This document shows positions 1-13,200 of a stretch of 64,000 nucleotides of DNA, piece after piece. Positions within the stretch are counted from its first letter, which is position 1; every line of letters starts with the position of its first letter. Origin of the DNA: Nemopilema nomurai (lineage: Eukaryota > Cnidaria > Scyphozoa > Rhizostomeae > Rhizostomatidae); assembly GCA_003864495.1 (NCBI GenBank), contig ML133408.1, positions 1,495,006 through 1,559,005 of the forward strand, given 5' to 3'. Under the pieces are notes generated by a model that saw only the letters and a program-made list of their open reading frames with translations, was not told where the DNA came from and ran no database searches. The position numbers and the translations under genes were made by a program.

Positions 1-137
1 GTTATTATCATTATTATTATCATTCATTGGTTATTATCATTATTATTATCATTCATTGGTTATTATCATTCATTGGTTATTATCATTATTATTATCATTC
101 ATTGGTTACTATCATTATCATTATCCTTCTTTGGATG
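1..137. repeat. 29-bp minisatellite (TTATTATCATT-rich)
   Basis: A 29-bp unit is repeated at 1-29, 30-58 and 76-104, with a shortened 17-bp copy at 59-75 and a diverged copy from 105. The open frame across it is a by-product of the repeat. The rest of 138-630 holds no exon I can support; it must be intron of the receptor gene that continues at 631, because the paralogue at 19039 has a preceding exon that is not found here. Confidence 0.9.
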
Positions 138-630
138 ACACTCCTGTGGCAATCGCTAGGACGGGGGAGCCTCTTCCTTTCATCTTTTGGTAGAGCAAGC
201 TTTTCAAAGGCAAACTAGGTTGTTCTTTCATTCAGGAATTTGGTGTTTGTTGACATATCTTTGCGAAATTCCATTTTATGTGCGCAGCGAAAGTTCGCTT
301 TTGCTCCTGGAATCTTCTGGAGAAAGCTGTGACATAACGCTGATTGGTCAGTAGATATCCAATCACATTGTCTTCTCACAGCGTTGTGATGTTTCCTGAT
401 TCAAAAATGAATTCTCATTTAGTGATCTTGCCATCTTTGCATACTTTGGATTTATCAGGCGAAAAAGTATTGTCGGTATTGAAGCCTCTGTTTTTGCCAT
501 CTTCGTATCACACTTTTCGCTCTGTACATTGGTCAACGCAACAGAAGTAGATCTTGCATCGTAGCAATAGTGAGCCATTCTAAAAAGTAGCTTTGTTATT
601 TTCTATTTTTTTATGTGCTACATTATTTAG

Positions 631-3600
631 CCATCGATAATTACGTGCACCTGAGCTTTGCGATCGCTGGACGACGAGAGATGCCAAATTTCCTTGCGAA
701 GCCGTACGTTTCTCTGATTGACCACCCCGGGATGGTTCTGTACGTTCCGAAGCAAATTCTGGAAGAGCAAGTTGAAGAAATGCTGAATTCCATTATGGCA
801 CTTTGGCCTGTCTTCATTGTAAACTCCATCTTCATCCTACTGGCTGGTATTATCTTCTTTTTGCTGGTGAGTTTAGTTTCTGATGACACCAAATACTATT
901 ATTTAATAGCATGGGTAAGACCAAAGATGCCGCCTTTCGTGATACCAATGTTTCGAATGAAATGTTCTTTGATTCCTGGACTAAGCAACCATGAAGAACA
1001 ACTCCATCCTCGGCTCAGTGATTTCACAAACTCAAATAAGCATATATACATTCCAATTTTCATGCTAGCCCTTTATTAGATTAATTTCATCACTTATTCA
1101 ACTGTTTTGAAACCCAAGGAATCGCAGTTAAATAATTGGACGCAGAAATCATCTTTCACTTAAAAACCTTTAAATCCATTCTCATTTTTACAAAAAAATT
1201 ACGTTCGGTAGAAATTTATTTCTGTAGAAATAAATAGGGTTCAGAATTTTCTCTTTATCTTCAAAATGCAAGAAAGTTTACACATTGAGACGCGCTTCTA
1301 GATCAATGAAACGTTTTGGCAAAAGTGATAAAAAGTTTGAGTCTTAACGCTACTAGACGTTCGTTACTCAGATGATGTTGTTGTTGCGTTTGCATGTGAC
1401 TTGGCAAAGAAGATCATGGCCTCACAGGGAAGACGATAAATCAACACTAACATCATCATGATTTGAGAAACATTACCGTTGCCAAAGGTCTTTGTCATAG
1501 AAACTTCTCGCTAAAGCAACGATTCAGAACATTCTTCCTCTCACCTCTTCCCAAATGCAATGCTACATTTACGCAAGTCTTTAACCATTCGCCATAGACA
1601 CGCGAGGAGTCTTCGCCAAGTGGAAGATGTTTGTTTGTGTCTGGTTCCCTGAACGGAATGTACTGGGCCTATGTCACCATGTTCACCCATGGGTATGTGG
1701 TATTTATCATTTGCAATGAATCTTCGACAATTATTTGTATACTTCAATGCAGAAATGTCTATTTTCTCTTCTCACTAAATATCCTGCATTTGTAACAATA
1801 GATATGGTGACATTGTTCCGAAATCCAAGGCTTCTAGAATCTTCGCCATTGTATGGATCTTGGCAGGCCTTGTTACTTCGGCCATTCTTATTGGCGGAAT
1901 AAGCACAGCGTTGACGAGTACAAACAAGCCTAAGCAAATTGGCCTATACAACACAAAGGTAAGTACTTTCGTGCAATCTACAACATTATAATCACTCATC
2001 ATGTCTCCAACCGAAGCCAAAAACACACTAGGGATGACGTTGTCTTTAAAATATTAGTTCGCAAACAACTCCTCTTAGTAAAAATTGGCACTAAGTGTTC
2101 AAAGTTGTGTGGACATAGTTGTCCATGTGCTTATCGAATTGAACCAAAAAAGGATAAAAATAACAAGCTTAGTATTCTAGATCAGAACAGATAAACCTGG
2201 ATTCATTTTTAAAAAGGCCAAATTACACTCAAAACAAAGGCGCATATCCCATTGTAGAAGAAAATGTCACTAAAAAGCATATGCAAAAAAATAACAAAAA
2301 AGGTAGAAAAAACTAGTCAAGGGAAGAAACTTCAACCAAATTTAGTAACAATATCACGCATACTTACAAGAGAAATTATCAGCACAGACAATATTACAAC
2401 ACAAATCTTGAAAATCAGAAAAGGTATTACCGACTAAAGCACAGAAGATACATTTATATCACATCAATTATATGCAGGGCCAATTATATCACATCAATGA
2501 AGAAAAACTCAATATAAACACTTCTGTAGGAAGTCAATAATATTTGCTATAGCCTAACTTTTTGACACAAAACTGTCAAATCGAAACACACAAATTTTTT
2601 GGTAAGAAAAAGAAACCATGAACAAAAAAAATACTGCTGGTATGTTTATTTAAATTTTAGAACCGGTTTACATTATCTAAAGGAAGAAAAATATTTGGTG
2701 GAGAATCAGTTATTTTTGCAAGGCTATAGCCTTACTTTTTGACGTAGAACGGTCAAAACTGAAACACAATTATGGAAAAAGCACAGCTAGTTTGTTTTTA
2801 TAACGCGAAGAGCAAGCTACATCGATTTTAGGAAGAGAAGAGTTTCAACAGTAAATCAACTATTATTGAAATGTTAAGAATCTACTTTCTTACGAAAAAC
2901 GGGCAACACGTATTCCAAAAACACGTATTTCTTTGTAATTAAGGCAAATATGGTTAAACTTAAAACTCTGATGACGTGCTTATATGACTAGTGGAGCAAG
3001 TCCACATCAGAAAGAAAAAATGATTGAAAACAAGTCATTTTGGCAAGGCCTTCGCCTTTTCTGACGCGAAACGAGAATATATAAAACACGTATTTTTCGC
3101 AACTATGCCAAATGTGATCAGCTATGTGTTTACATTACCTCAAGAATACGTTTACATCAATTCTAGAAGGAAAATATGGTAACCAAAATGGTAAGAATTC
3201 TAACATTCGATACATTCGTTTCACAGCTTGCAGCCATAAACGGCTCTAAAGAAGAGGCAATTGGCATTTTGAGAAATGCTAAACTAAACACGGGTATGCC
3301 TAGTGTCCTACTTTTTAATGTTTCTTTTCTTTGGTGTTTTCTCCAAGGTTTTTCTGATGTAATGATCAATTTACGTCTTCTGCTTGTCTTGAATAACGAA
3401 TTACGTCTTTTTGTAGTGTCTCTCATAAGGTCTTATGCTTTCACCTTCTTATTTGTATCAAGAGCTTTTTGGTTCACTCACGTCTGGATCTTTCTGATTT
3501 GGTTGCTTCACCAATCTTTGATTACAAGCATTTAAAGTCACAGCTTTAGTCTAAACATATTTAATTGCTAATTTTAGACCGGAAGTATGAAAATGCAGAC

Positions 3601-4673
3601 CAGGTTTTTCAAGCACTGAAGGATCGAAGCGTTGGGGCGGCTCTTTTGGATGCATTTGTCGCCGCAGGGCGATCAGACTTATTCCAATCCGAAGTTGTCG
3701 TTGCTCAGGACATGATTAAGTATTCCTACACCTATGGGGTTGTACTTTCAGGAGCAATGGAGAACACTAAAGTGAATTTCAACAATTTCGTTTCTGATAA
3801 TCGTCAGTACATCACGCAAATGGTTGAGAAAACATTGCCTCAGCTTTCGGTAAGGATTCCAGTTTACCACACTGAAAAGCTGCTTTTAATTATCTGGTAG
3901 TAAATAGGTCCTGTCAAATAACATTTCTTGATTTCTAAAGCAAAATACCTGCTTAAGCTCTGTACAACCCTGTATTTGATTTATTCATTTGGCATCCATG
4001 TACGGGGAGCCAATGCGCTTGACTGCATTAGCTGATTACATTAGTTGGCTAAAAGGTTTTTCGGATATAACTTTGCTTTCATGATTGACAGGGAGCCTTT
4101 GGCAGTGCCAAGATGACGTCGCTCTTTGAGCCATCATCTCCAATCTTACAAAGTGTTCTGACTGCCTTGACTATTGTGTACCTGGTCCTTCTCGTCATTG
4201 GATCAGCCTACAGTTACAGCAAACACCGGGGAAGGCGGAAGATAGCCGATACGAAACTAGGTACGTTTTAAGATAGTGAAACAACTGTTTGATTTTGTGC
4301 ATGCTTTAAGCATTTCTTCAAATGGTGTGCATTGTAAGCACTTGGAGCTCTTGTGAAATTGAAAGCCATTCAGTGGGTTAATTAAAGGGGAAACGAATCT
4401 AAAATGCATGGATATTACTGCTGTAAGAATAATATTTGTCTTGTAGATGCAAAAGACAAAACGGAAGGCTGCGAGATGATTTGCGACGATTTTATTGGAA
4501 ATCTGGATAGGCTTTGCAGCCGACTGAATTCTTTAAGCGCACTTCATGATGCCAATGTGATTAAGATGAAACAAGTAAAGTCGGGTCAATCGAAGCAATC
4601 TCATGAACAGGGGCCGAGGAAGATTTTGGTAAAGGTAGTGAACAACGAGGATGATGACTCGGAAAAAGAATGA
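631..4673 (+). CDS. Glutamate-receptor-like channel with K+-type pore, copy 1 (3' part only)
   Basis: Exons read at 631-866, 1598-1692, 1802-1958, 3227-3293, 3578-3849, 4092-4260 and 4447-4673 (stop TGA); all phases join. In order they encode the end of ligand-binding lobe S1, membrane helix M1, a pore loop with the filter T-H-G-Y-G-D, helix M2, lobe S2 (beginning near N-G-S-K-E), a last membrane helix (about 4140-4215) and a basic, then acidic, cytoplasmic tail. Four internal exons are 95, 157, 67 and 272 nt long, exactly as in the copy at 19475-20736. The S1 end contains R-R-E followed by K-P-Y at the spacing of the agonist-binding Arg motif of ionotropic glutamate receptors. The 5' part (ectodomain and first half of S1) lies before base 1. 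Function as a ligand-gated, perhaps K+-selective, channel is inferred from this layout. Nothing visible marks it as a pseudogene. Confidence 0.8.
2460..3110. repeat. Degenerate intronic repeat
   Basis: Within the 1.27-kb intron 1959-3226, similar blocks recur near 2548, 2724 and 3045. Each has an AAGGCxTxxGCCTxxxTTTTTGAC-like core cut to variants, followed by a gaaacxcacaa-like segment. The copies differ at many positions, so this is an old repeat. No coding content is visible. Confidence 0.45.
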
Positions 4674-5355
4674 CTCTCAACTAATTACTAGACGAAGTTT
4701 CTCTTTAAAGAAGCTGATTAATGCCGGACAATGCATATTCTTTGGACATCGCTGCGCTGCTTGGGAAATAGATCGACCACACTAACTCATGAATGAACGT
4801 TTTACGCAAAGAACGGGAATGGTCGTGATACTGTTGGGAAAAGGCTGTATGGAATTTAAGAGTAAAAGCGAACTTGGAGCTACTTCGAAGTCATCGCTTT
4901 CGAAGAGGCGATGGAAAACATGAATAATTGCTGCTTTAATGCCAGTTGCACAGATAATGCGACAACATTGCACCATAAAAAACAACATCACTCTTAATTA
5001 TAAGTAAATGTTAAGTGCAATATTTTGTTCACATTATAATGTTTATTCTTGTTAGCTGAAGAGAAGCAGAGACAAAACTGTTTGTCTAATTGCCACTGTT
5101 CGGTATTCTTGTTTATTGAAGTTTCTGTAATTAATTAGTCATTGAAAAAGCCTACATTCATTTGAAAACATCTACTGTAAGGACCTGAAAGCATATGAAT
5201 TGGTGCTTAATTAGGGATGAACTACCTAAAAGCGCAGGGAGCTTGAGGTATGATTTTTAGCCAGTGTGAGTCACTTTTTGATCGTGGATCATATCTAAAT
5301 GCAACTTTGCTCAAGTATTTTCAGATTTGAACAAGTGCTTTGTAGTACGTCACAA

Positions 5356-5530
5356 TAGCTAAAAATAACGGAGCACGTTTTTGCATACTTAAAGTACATT
5401 TTTGTCCGACACGTCCTCAGAGCATGCAGACGTCGGACAATGATCTAAAGCTGACACAATAAATAGCCAGTTGTGGATTTTCGGACGAAAAAGTACTTAA
5501 ATGCAAACACTGGTTTTGCCGTTTCTAGCT
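5356..5530. mobile_element. Small inverted-repeat element, copy A (MITE-like)
   Basis: The left end begins TAGCTAAAAATAACGG and the right end, read on the other strand, is close to AGCTAGAAACGGCAAAAC; both inner borders carry a TACTTAA...GTAC-type block. The left 115 bases closely match 30083-30195, where a second copy has the same terminal arrangement. It has no coding capacity, so it would be a non-autonomous element. Exact ends and target duplication are not clear. Confidence 0.6.
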
Positions 5531-6708
5531 TTCAGTCTCAGGCTTTATGCTTATGGATATCGTAAGAACAAGTTAATAAGAAGCTTCACTAGCTGACTAG
5601 GCAAGGCAACAGTCTCTTGTCAAAGGCCGATTTCATAAAACTTCAAAAGCACATGACTATCTTCATAAAGAATGTATTGCCATCAATTAAGTAACAAGTA
5701 TATAAAGGTCACAATAGTTGCTAAACTTACCTGAGATCAATTGTGATCCAGAAAGTTACTGCAGCAGCTGCGACATACTGAAAAGGATAAAACACAAGAA
5801 ATATAAAGATAAGAGAACAGAGAAAAATAAAAAGCATTTTGTTATACGAGAGAAGAACGATTAGAGATTTGTCCTGAAGGCAGATTAAACAGCATAAAGG
5901 CGGATGACTATAACGAAAACAATTATTCAACAAAGTAGTACTATAGGCTCAATATGTTTCTTTAAAAAGATTCTGCTCAGCTCGAGCTTTGACGTTAGAC
6001 AGGAACCGATCGAACTTATGACTTGCTTCAGAATTTTTTTTTAACACCAGGATACACTTTGTTTACACTTTGTTTTTTGGGTACAATTTCACTGCGATTT
6101 GAGTGTGTGTTGCATTTAGAGATGCTTTTTGAGCAAATGAGCTAGGGAAAATGTGTAGATTTAGATGCGTGCATCAAGCAACGAGAGCGACGCTCATGAT
6201 GGAAGTCTTTGAACCACAGGTTGGGCGTTGTGCGTGTCAATTAAAGTTTGCTGTGTTTAAGATGCTTCCTTAAAATGGCGATTCTACAAGGTTGTAAACA
6301 CTGTTCCCAAAAGTTGATGAATCATTTAGAGCTTGTACCAGCAATGATAAGCCAAGCCGCTTTTGCGTCAACGTTAATCGTGTGCAAGAATTGTATGGTC
6401 ATATAAACATCAAAGTTGTCAGTTTCAGGGGGTAAGTCTTTGGTGGCATTTTATCAAAAGCTAGTTTACAAAGAAGCTACGTAATTGCATCACTTCTCGT
6501 AGTGCTACATCTCCATACAAACAGTGTTGGGTAGGAACTTATAAACTTCATGAACTAAAGCAGTGTTGGTATGAAACATTCACAAAAACAAATCGAATGC
6601 AATGATGCTTATACTTTAATCAATAAGGAAATGCCTAGACCAAAATCTTTTTATGATATTTTTCATTGCCTTGAAAGACCTCTGTGGAGTATTCTGGATT
6701 GAGGTGTT

Positions 6709-6960
6709 ATGATCATTATTATGCATTACGTGAACAGGAGATGCACGTCTTTAGGGTTCTTTCCATCAGTTGTGCCCATGTCTCTGTTACGATTCGTTAT
6801 TGACAAGGCTTTACAGAATCAATTGTTTTACAGTCATAATGTGCAAGGCAGACAAAGTCTTGCAATGTCAATTATGCAGCAATTCAACCAGCGCGCCGAC
6901 GAATTCAACTTAAATAGCATGGAGGCTGTGCGTGAGCTAGCGAAAAAGACTTACGATTAA
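6709..6960 (+). other. Isolated 83-codon open frame, unassigned
   Basis: This frame ends at TAA 6958-6960. From about 6770, just after a good pyrimidine-rich acceptor ending at 6768-6769, it reads like ordinary soluble protein (many Gln, Asn, Glu and Ala, no low complexity). It could be a lone last exon of an unrecognised gene or a decayed fragment. No upstream exon or donor that joins it in phase was identified, and I do not recognise the protein. Confidence 0.2.
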
Positions 6961-7251
6961 CATTCGCAACATTGGTGATTACATGGCATTTTGGCTTACC
7001 GTGGCAATGTCAATGCAAGTTAGGTAGAAGGATACTTGTCAAAGGCAACATGGTTTAAGGCCTACAGTGAAGTAACAAACGTTGGGGATCAACCCCCTCC
7101 CCTGTTATTTCGCTGCTCTGGCTGTCGTCTGAAAACAAGCATCAATAATTGATTGCGCATCGATTTAGCACTAGACCAGTTCATTTGCAGGATCAACACA
7201 GCATTGCCTTTGTGGAATCGATGCGTCACTGTATGTGAAACAAGAAGCACA

Positions 7252-10200
7252 ATGGTATGTTCCTGGACTTAATTCTTTCGCATACCGAATAACCTTCGAA
7301 GTATTTTAACGCTAAAGAGTCATGTAATGAACTCAACAGTAGATGGTCGGGTCGCTCTTACTACTAATACTTACTACGAAATTCCCCTCCTAGCCATCTG
7401 ATGTATTAATGGATGATACTCTCTCTTGCTTTAGAGATCTTTGTTGCACTGCATGCTTTTTATGGCTTGCTGTCTTGTCAAAGCTGCAGGAAGTATCCCA
7501 AAGGACTCAAATAGTAAGTAATTTCGCAAATTTATTAAAACAAAAGCCAAATCTTTAATTCTCAGAGGAATAATGGTTTCGCTGTGACCAAGAAGCTAGC
7601 ACCTTTCCTTGTTTCACAACATATTAAAGAAATTAGGAACAATGAAGTCGGACAAGACGACACGGCCTCAATATACGTTCTCTTTATCAGTAAGTGCCTT
7701 TTGAAACTGCATTCCCGAAGGCACTTCGTGTACCCTCAATTACAGCTGCTTCAATTTGCCCTAATTTCTCTTCCAGTTTACTTGAAGTGGTCTAATACAA
7801 ACAACGAGCAGAGGCATTTGTGCCTGAATGCAGACGGGCTAAGCATGAGCGATGGAAAGAAGCTGATGACATTTGTCGGCAATTGCTGCGGGTATCCAAA
7901 ATTCTTCTGGAGCAGGGCGACGTCTATCATCTCCAGCCAAGACAAATCTGTTTGCATTGAAAAAGCTTCGGCTTCGTACGACGTAAAGTTCACCAACAAG
8001 CGTGAGTCTTTCGAGGTTCACTCTCTCCGCACCATCCTGCCACTCATTTACCAACTCCCTCCCAAGATACCTTCCATCATGCCCTTCAGTATCTTTATTT
8101 TCGATTACAGATGAGTTTTTCTCCATCTCCGAATTCTTAAAATTCAGTCAGTGCGCTGTAAGCCATGCTAATACTTTGTTTATAATTAATTCTCTAGCCG
8201 CATCTTCAGTAATCTATAACCTTGTCAATTAAACTCACTAAAGTGTTTCATCTCTCGACCATTTACTTGAAATGAAATGTCTTAGTTATAATGATGTCGT
8301 TCGCCTCTGCGCTTGCTTCCTACCAAACCTTATTGATAATATCGCGCCAAGAGATGTTTGACCTGCTAAATATAAGGCCACTATTATCAGCAATCATCAG
8401 CTGACGATGACTAACTAGCCAACTTTTGACCCACCATTGATTTTTTGCACTGTGGTAAATTCTCTAAAACATTTTAGTGACAATAAGCCAATGAGTTTTC
8501 CACTAACAGTTGACTTTAAGCATTTGCGGCCTGTACTTTCACGCAACTCTTGCATTTTCATGCAACTCTTGTGCTAAGTGGATTATATCGTTCAAGTATT
8601 CATATTTCTTGTTTTGTGTCACAGCATGTCGTGCTATAAACTGTCAAAGGCTTTTTTGAAATTTTTTTGATAAATTCTTCTTAAACTCCAGTTTTATTTC
8701 CTTGAATTTAATTCTGGAGGGGCATGACTCTTTTTGTCATTATAAGCTTTAAGGGTGTTGCTTGTGGATATTCCGTTGTGCAATATCTCGCTCTGCTTTT
8801 AAGGACAATCATTTAATGCTGCAAATAGTGATTGACAAGTTTGACTCATCCACCTGCTGCTCTCCATTAAGTCGATGTTTCCCTCATTCTCCTCTTTTCA
8901 ACGTATCCATCCTCCAAGAGCCTGAATCCGTTATCGTAGGCTATAACAAAGTCTGCCTAATTATTTATTCAACGGGCAAATGCCAGACCATTGTTCATGA
9001 CAGTGTGGCTATGCAAAGCGCCCATTTTGGCAAGCTGCTGCTGTTTGTAAAATTCAAGAAACTCCATTGTCATGATATTGCATGGCCGCACTTTTCAGTT
9101 CCAGTTCTAAGTCCATTTCATTCTTGCAACCTTCAAATGCAAAATGTGTTGCTAAAATTGCAACCCACTACACGTTTGAATTCGGCAGCCAAGCGACCAC
9201 AAGGGAAGCAGTTTCTTAAGCTTCCAGTTATGCAATTACTTGATTAATAGCTTATCAGCCTTGAAAACGTAATCTTAATGCATTTTTGCACTTAATACAG
9301 TGTGTTCATATTTCTGAAAATAGCCCAACATACACTTGTCAGATTCCGTTCAGTCCAGAGCTGGTCTTTGCAGCCACCTGCTGAGCTCAAACAAACATTG
9401 CCAGCTACGTCCGATGATGGTTGCGCTGGCTGTCTGGCCAATGCCAGCTACGTCCGATGATGGTTGCGCTGGCTGTCTGGCCAATGCCAGCTACGTCCGA
9501 TGATGGTTGCGCTGGCTGTCTGGCCAATGCCAGCTACGTCCGATGATGGTTGCGCTGGCTGTCTGGCCAATGCCAGCTACGTCCGATGATGGTTGCGCTG
9601 GCTGTCTGGCCAATGCCAGCTACGTCCGATGATGGTTGCACTGGCTGTCTGGCCAAAGGCAACAATGGCTAGTTGGACTGTGCCAGTCAGAGAGTCAAAG
9701 GATGGACGTTGCAGTCTCCCTCTCGTCCGTCGCAGCCTCCCTCGCATCATATCATCTTTCCAGCTCTTGCTCTCATCCATGATATTTCATGACTTCAAAA
9801 AATCATGATGCCTTGCTTAAGTCATATCCCTAAAAACCTTTGGCATCTACATCTTAAACAAAACTCTTAACTTGCAACTCCCCAATGTAAGCACTTCTAA
9901 TTGCATACTTGATTTTGACTATTGAATTAACTAGCCAAATATTTATTAAAAGAAAACAAGATTTTGAACTCTGTGCTAAATCCTGTTTGTCCTTTCTGAT
10001 TTCAGCAGATGATTGTGCTACCTTCAAACTGAGCGAAGGATCATTGTTAGAAAGAACGGATGCACATGGCATTTGCATTCACCCTGACATGAGCAACGGA
10101 CAGCACATTTATAAGAATTGCAACGAAATTACAGAATTTCAATATGCCATCGCAGGTACGTTGAAAATGAAGCATTTCATTCACTACATAACAGGCGGAA

Positions 10201-13200
10201 ATTGATCTAATTCGATGAATGGCCGGGGGCACTTAATACAACTGCCGAGGCGTGTAATGCAATAGCTAAGGCATTTAGTTCCGTTTTGATGCGTATTAAT
10301 GGAATTGCAAAGCCGAAACGGGTATTCGTGTAATTAAAACGTTCCGCTCCGTTCTCTTGTATAGAAACGTTCCGCTCCGTTCTCTTGTATAGAAACGTTC
10401 CGCTCCATTTTCTTTTAATGGAAACATAGCCAAAGATGCAGCCAGGGACGCATGGGAACGAGGTTTTGTTACCAAAATTTGTATTTCGTAAACTTTCAGT
10501 CTGAAAGATTTCCAATTCTAGTGTAAATTATCTACTATTTTAGAATGCAATGAAACCTTGAGCACGCTTGTAGACAATATAGGACAATTAGTTTTCGAAT
10601 AGCAAGCTTTGCTGATTCTTCGCTGATTCTGATTTTTTTCTTCGCATAGGAGCCACTTGCAGCGCTGTGACTGGTAAGCGATTCAATATTTAATTATACA
10701 TCAATTGTAAGGTAGTGGGAATTGTAAGAAAGTACAAAGTGGGAATTGTAAGAAAGTACAAAGTGGGAATTGTAAGAAAGTACAAAGTGGGAATTGTAAG
10801 AAAGTACAAAGTGGGAATTGTCTTGTCAGTTTATCTCGCATTTGGCTGTAGATTTTGCGATAGAAAAGGAATTAGAATGGTGGAATATTAGTTTGAGAAC
10901 AAATGAGCCCCCCTTCACTCTCTGCAATGATTTCAGGACATGCAGTTAGGTATTTTATATAAAATGCGGGAGCTGTACCCACTTTTTTTAGAGAAAACTG
11001 CAGCTTCTTTACTTAAGTATCTACATCGAAGGCTGTACAAAATAAACTGGAAGCATTGCAAACTAGCATACGCTCTCCATTTTAGATACTACAAAGAATA
11101 TGGGGCAGTACTTTTACTTCTCTTCACAAAAATACTGCTGGATCCCTGAGTCGTTTTCAGAAGGGAAAGTATTAAAGGACAGCAATGATCAGCCATGCTG
11201 CGACTTGTATAGGTTTGTCCATAAGTCAGACAGGACTATTTTTGTGACGTCGACTACAGAGGTTGGAGAGTTCTGTGTGCAAGTAGATGGAATGCCATAC
11301 AACCTTCATAGTGAGCTGGACACCCGGAAACCAAAACTAAGTAGAGGTACCATGCACCTACCATTTCGTGTCAAAAATTCCAATCTTGTGCTGATTATGC
11401 AAGTAGCATTTTTCAATTCAGCTTTCCCTTCTTCAGTACACTAAAAATGAAGAAATATCGAGTTTCAAGATTTTTATAATTCCTATTTATTATGTGTAAG
11501 CTATTGTTCTTGGACGTGTTACAATGCGATTTCGGCAAGGCCACATTCACGATTGCAGAGACCCGCGGCCCAAAAATATTATAAAATTTTATGCAGGTTA
11601 AGCCGAGTTTGTAACCAATCTTCTATACTATAGTTGAACTGCACAGTTTGCCAGTGCTGGTTTAGGGCTGTTTCTTTGGGCAGCTAAAGAGGGCAGCTAA
11701 AGAGGGCAGCTAATGAGTGCAAATAATGAGTGCAAATAATGAGTGCAAATAATGAGTGCAAATAATGTGAATACCTTCATCCTGTAGACTGTAAAGGATC
11801 GGCCTTTGTGTATGACGCAGAGTTTCATCTGTTGCGCGTCGAAGGGACTGACAGATGCCTATTTCGATCAGGCTCCGATGATATTACTGTCAATCGATGC
11901 GACGCTACCTCCAGCTATACGTACAGTTATGGTTAGAATTATTTTTTCTTCCTTGCATTACTCCAGTTTCACGTATTCTTTTCCATCTTGTTATCATTGT
12001 TTTAGCCAATCTTGATTGAACTTGCATTCAATCCTAGTACAAAACTCTTTACGGTCCTTCCAAAACCCAATGAGTCCACAAACGTAGAATTTCTTTGCAC
12101 CTTTGTTTCTGCAATTTCATGCCGTTTAGTATGTTGTGCTTCGATTGTCGCCTCCTTTGAGCTGTGTTTTTAGTAGCCATTTGTCGCCACTGAAGTAAAT
12201 TCATTACGTTCGCTATGTACTTCAACACCTATGTCCCTTTCCAAAACCGATTCTGCTTAAAAATACTTTTGTTTCCCTCTAGGTATTTGCAGTGACACAA
12301 ATACTTTTACAACAGGTGAGTTATAATCATTTTAAGCACAAAGAGTACATTCGGTTGTCACTTTGAAGTTTGGTAACGCGTCAAGACTCACTATTGTTAA
12401 ATAAAGGAATCTAGGATGAACATCATATTCATAAACCGAGACGCTGCAAACTAAGGATGGAAAAACAAAATGGAGATTTATCTGCATGTAATCATTTGTT
12501 CTGTCTTCCAGCCGCCTATTGAGCCCTCTAATAACTTTGATGACAACTTTTCTTTTATAAAAGTGAAAGAATGCAATCTACCATATAACATAATATGCAT
12601 TAACAATTTCAGTCCCTACTACAACCGTTACCAGTGAGCTTACAAGAACCAGCATTGAGAAAACACCCCCATCTACGACTTCTATACTGTCCACTACCAG
12701 TTCAGCAACAATTTCACTTGTCAGCACCATGATGACCCCCTCTGTCAGCACCATGATGACCCCCTCTGTCAGCACCATGATGACCCCCTCTGTCAGCACC
12801 ATGATGACCCCCTCTGTCAGCACCATGATGACCTCATCTGCCAGGGCCACGACCAGCTCATTTTCCAACATCGGTGCCAAAATCACTTCAATTGACAGCA
12901 ACACGGGCATGTCACCTGTTAACAAACTGATGACGTCATCTGGCAGCAGCGTGTCAACTTCATTGGCGAATACAACCGCTTCGATTTCCCGCCCATCGTC
13001 GCTGTTTCTTCCTGAAATGGTCATCAACATCTCACTACCACTGACAAACACTTCCACGTTAATGGAGATGACGCTTTTGCCAACTGGAAGGTCCGGTATG
13101 TCCACTTTTTGATCAACAAATGATAGTGTAACTTTGTGTCATTAAGTGTCATCAAGACGCAGATTTTTAACGTCTCTCGCAACTTTGCTGAATCCTTTGC

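Larger units (their letters stand above)
4674..7251. other. Spacer between the two receptor paralogues
   Basis: This 2.6-kb stretch holds a small inverted-repeat element (5356-5530), an isolated open frame (6709-6960) and a minus-strand exon-like segment at 5731-5777 with acceptor and GTAAGT donor that would encode one hydrophobic segment. I found no partner exons for the latter and do not call a gene. The upstream receptor stops at 4673 and the downstream one is first recognisable at 7252, so the promoter of the second copy should lie in the last part of this spacer. Confidence 0.5.
7777..12315 (+). other. Domain block: Cys-rich trefoil-like repeats of the receptor
   Basis: Exons 7777-8001, 10006-10155, 10650-10673, 11086-11346, 11788-11931 and 12283-12315 encode two related blocks. 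Each repeat of roughly 40-45 residues follows the pattern L-x(6-8)-C-[IL]-x(12-20)-C-x(5-7)-[FY]-x-[FY]. The clearest is at 10035-10155, with G-I-C-I-H-P and Y-K-N-C-N-E. The spacing suggests a ricin-type beta-trefoil (a carbohydrate- or ligand-binding fold), and similar C-I-H-P modules occur, as I recall, in cnidarian proteins. The fold is inferred from Cys and aromatic spacing; no sugar-binding residues can be confirmed by eye. Exon 10650-10673 is only 24 nt long. Confidence 0.5.

Noticed and set aside
5731..5777. 47-nt minus-strand exon-like segment encoding a hydrophobic stretch similar to the last helix of the claudin-like protein
   Set aside because: The match is a short hydrophobic run only and no companion exons were found.
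7584..7699. Possible extra exon ending at a good GTAAGT donor before 7777
   Set aside because: Its frame does not accept the phase-1 end of the signal-peptide exon. Skipping it gives a clean secreted N terminus. It may be an alternative exon.
8111..8157. Exon-like segment with acceptor and GTAAGC donor after 8001
   Set aside because: It ends in phase 0 and cannot join the next exon at 10006, which needs one carried base. Direct splicing 8001 to 10006 gives a continuous trefoil-like repeat.
8762..9247. 161-codon open frame in the receptor intron
   Set aside because: No ordered domain features, splice sites do not match neighbouring phases, and it would interrupt the trefoil-like module. It is probably chance.
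12511..12540. Good acceptor (CTTCCAG) at 12505-12511 before the stalk exon
   Set aside because: The reading frame required by phase 1 meets TGA after three codons.
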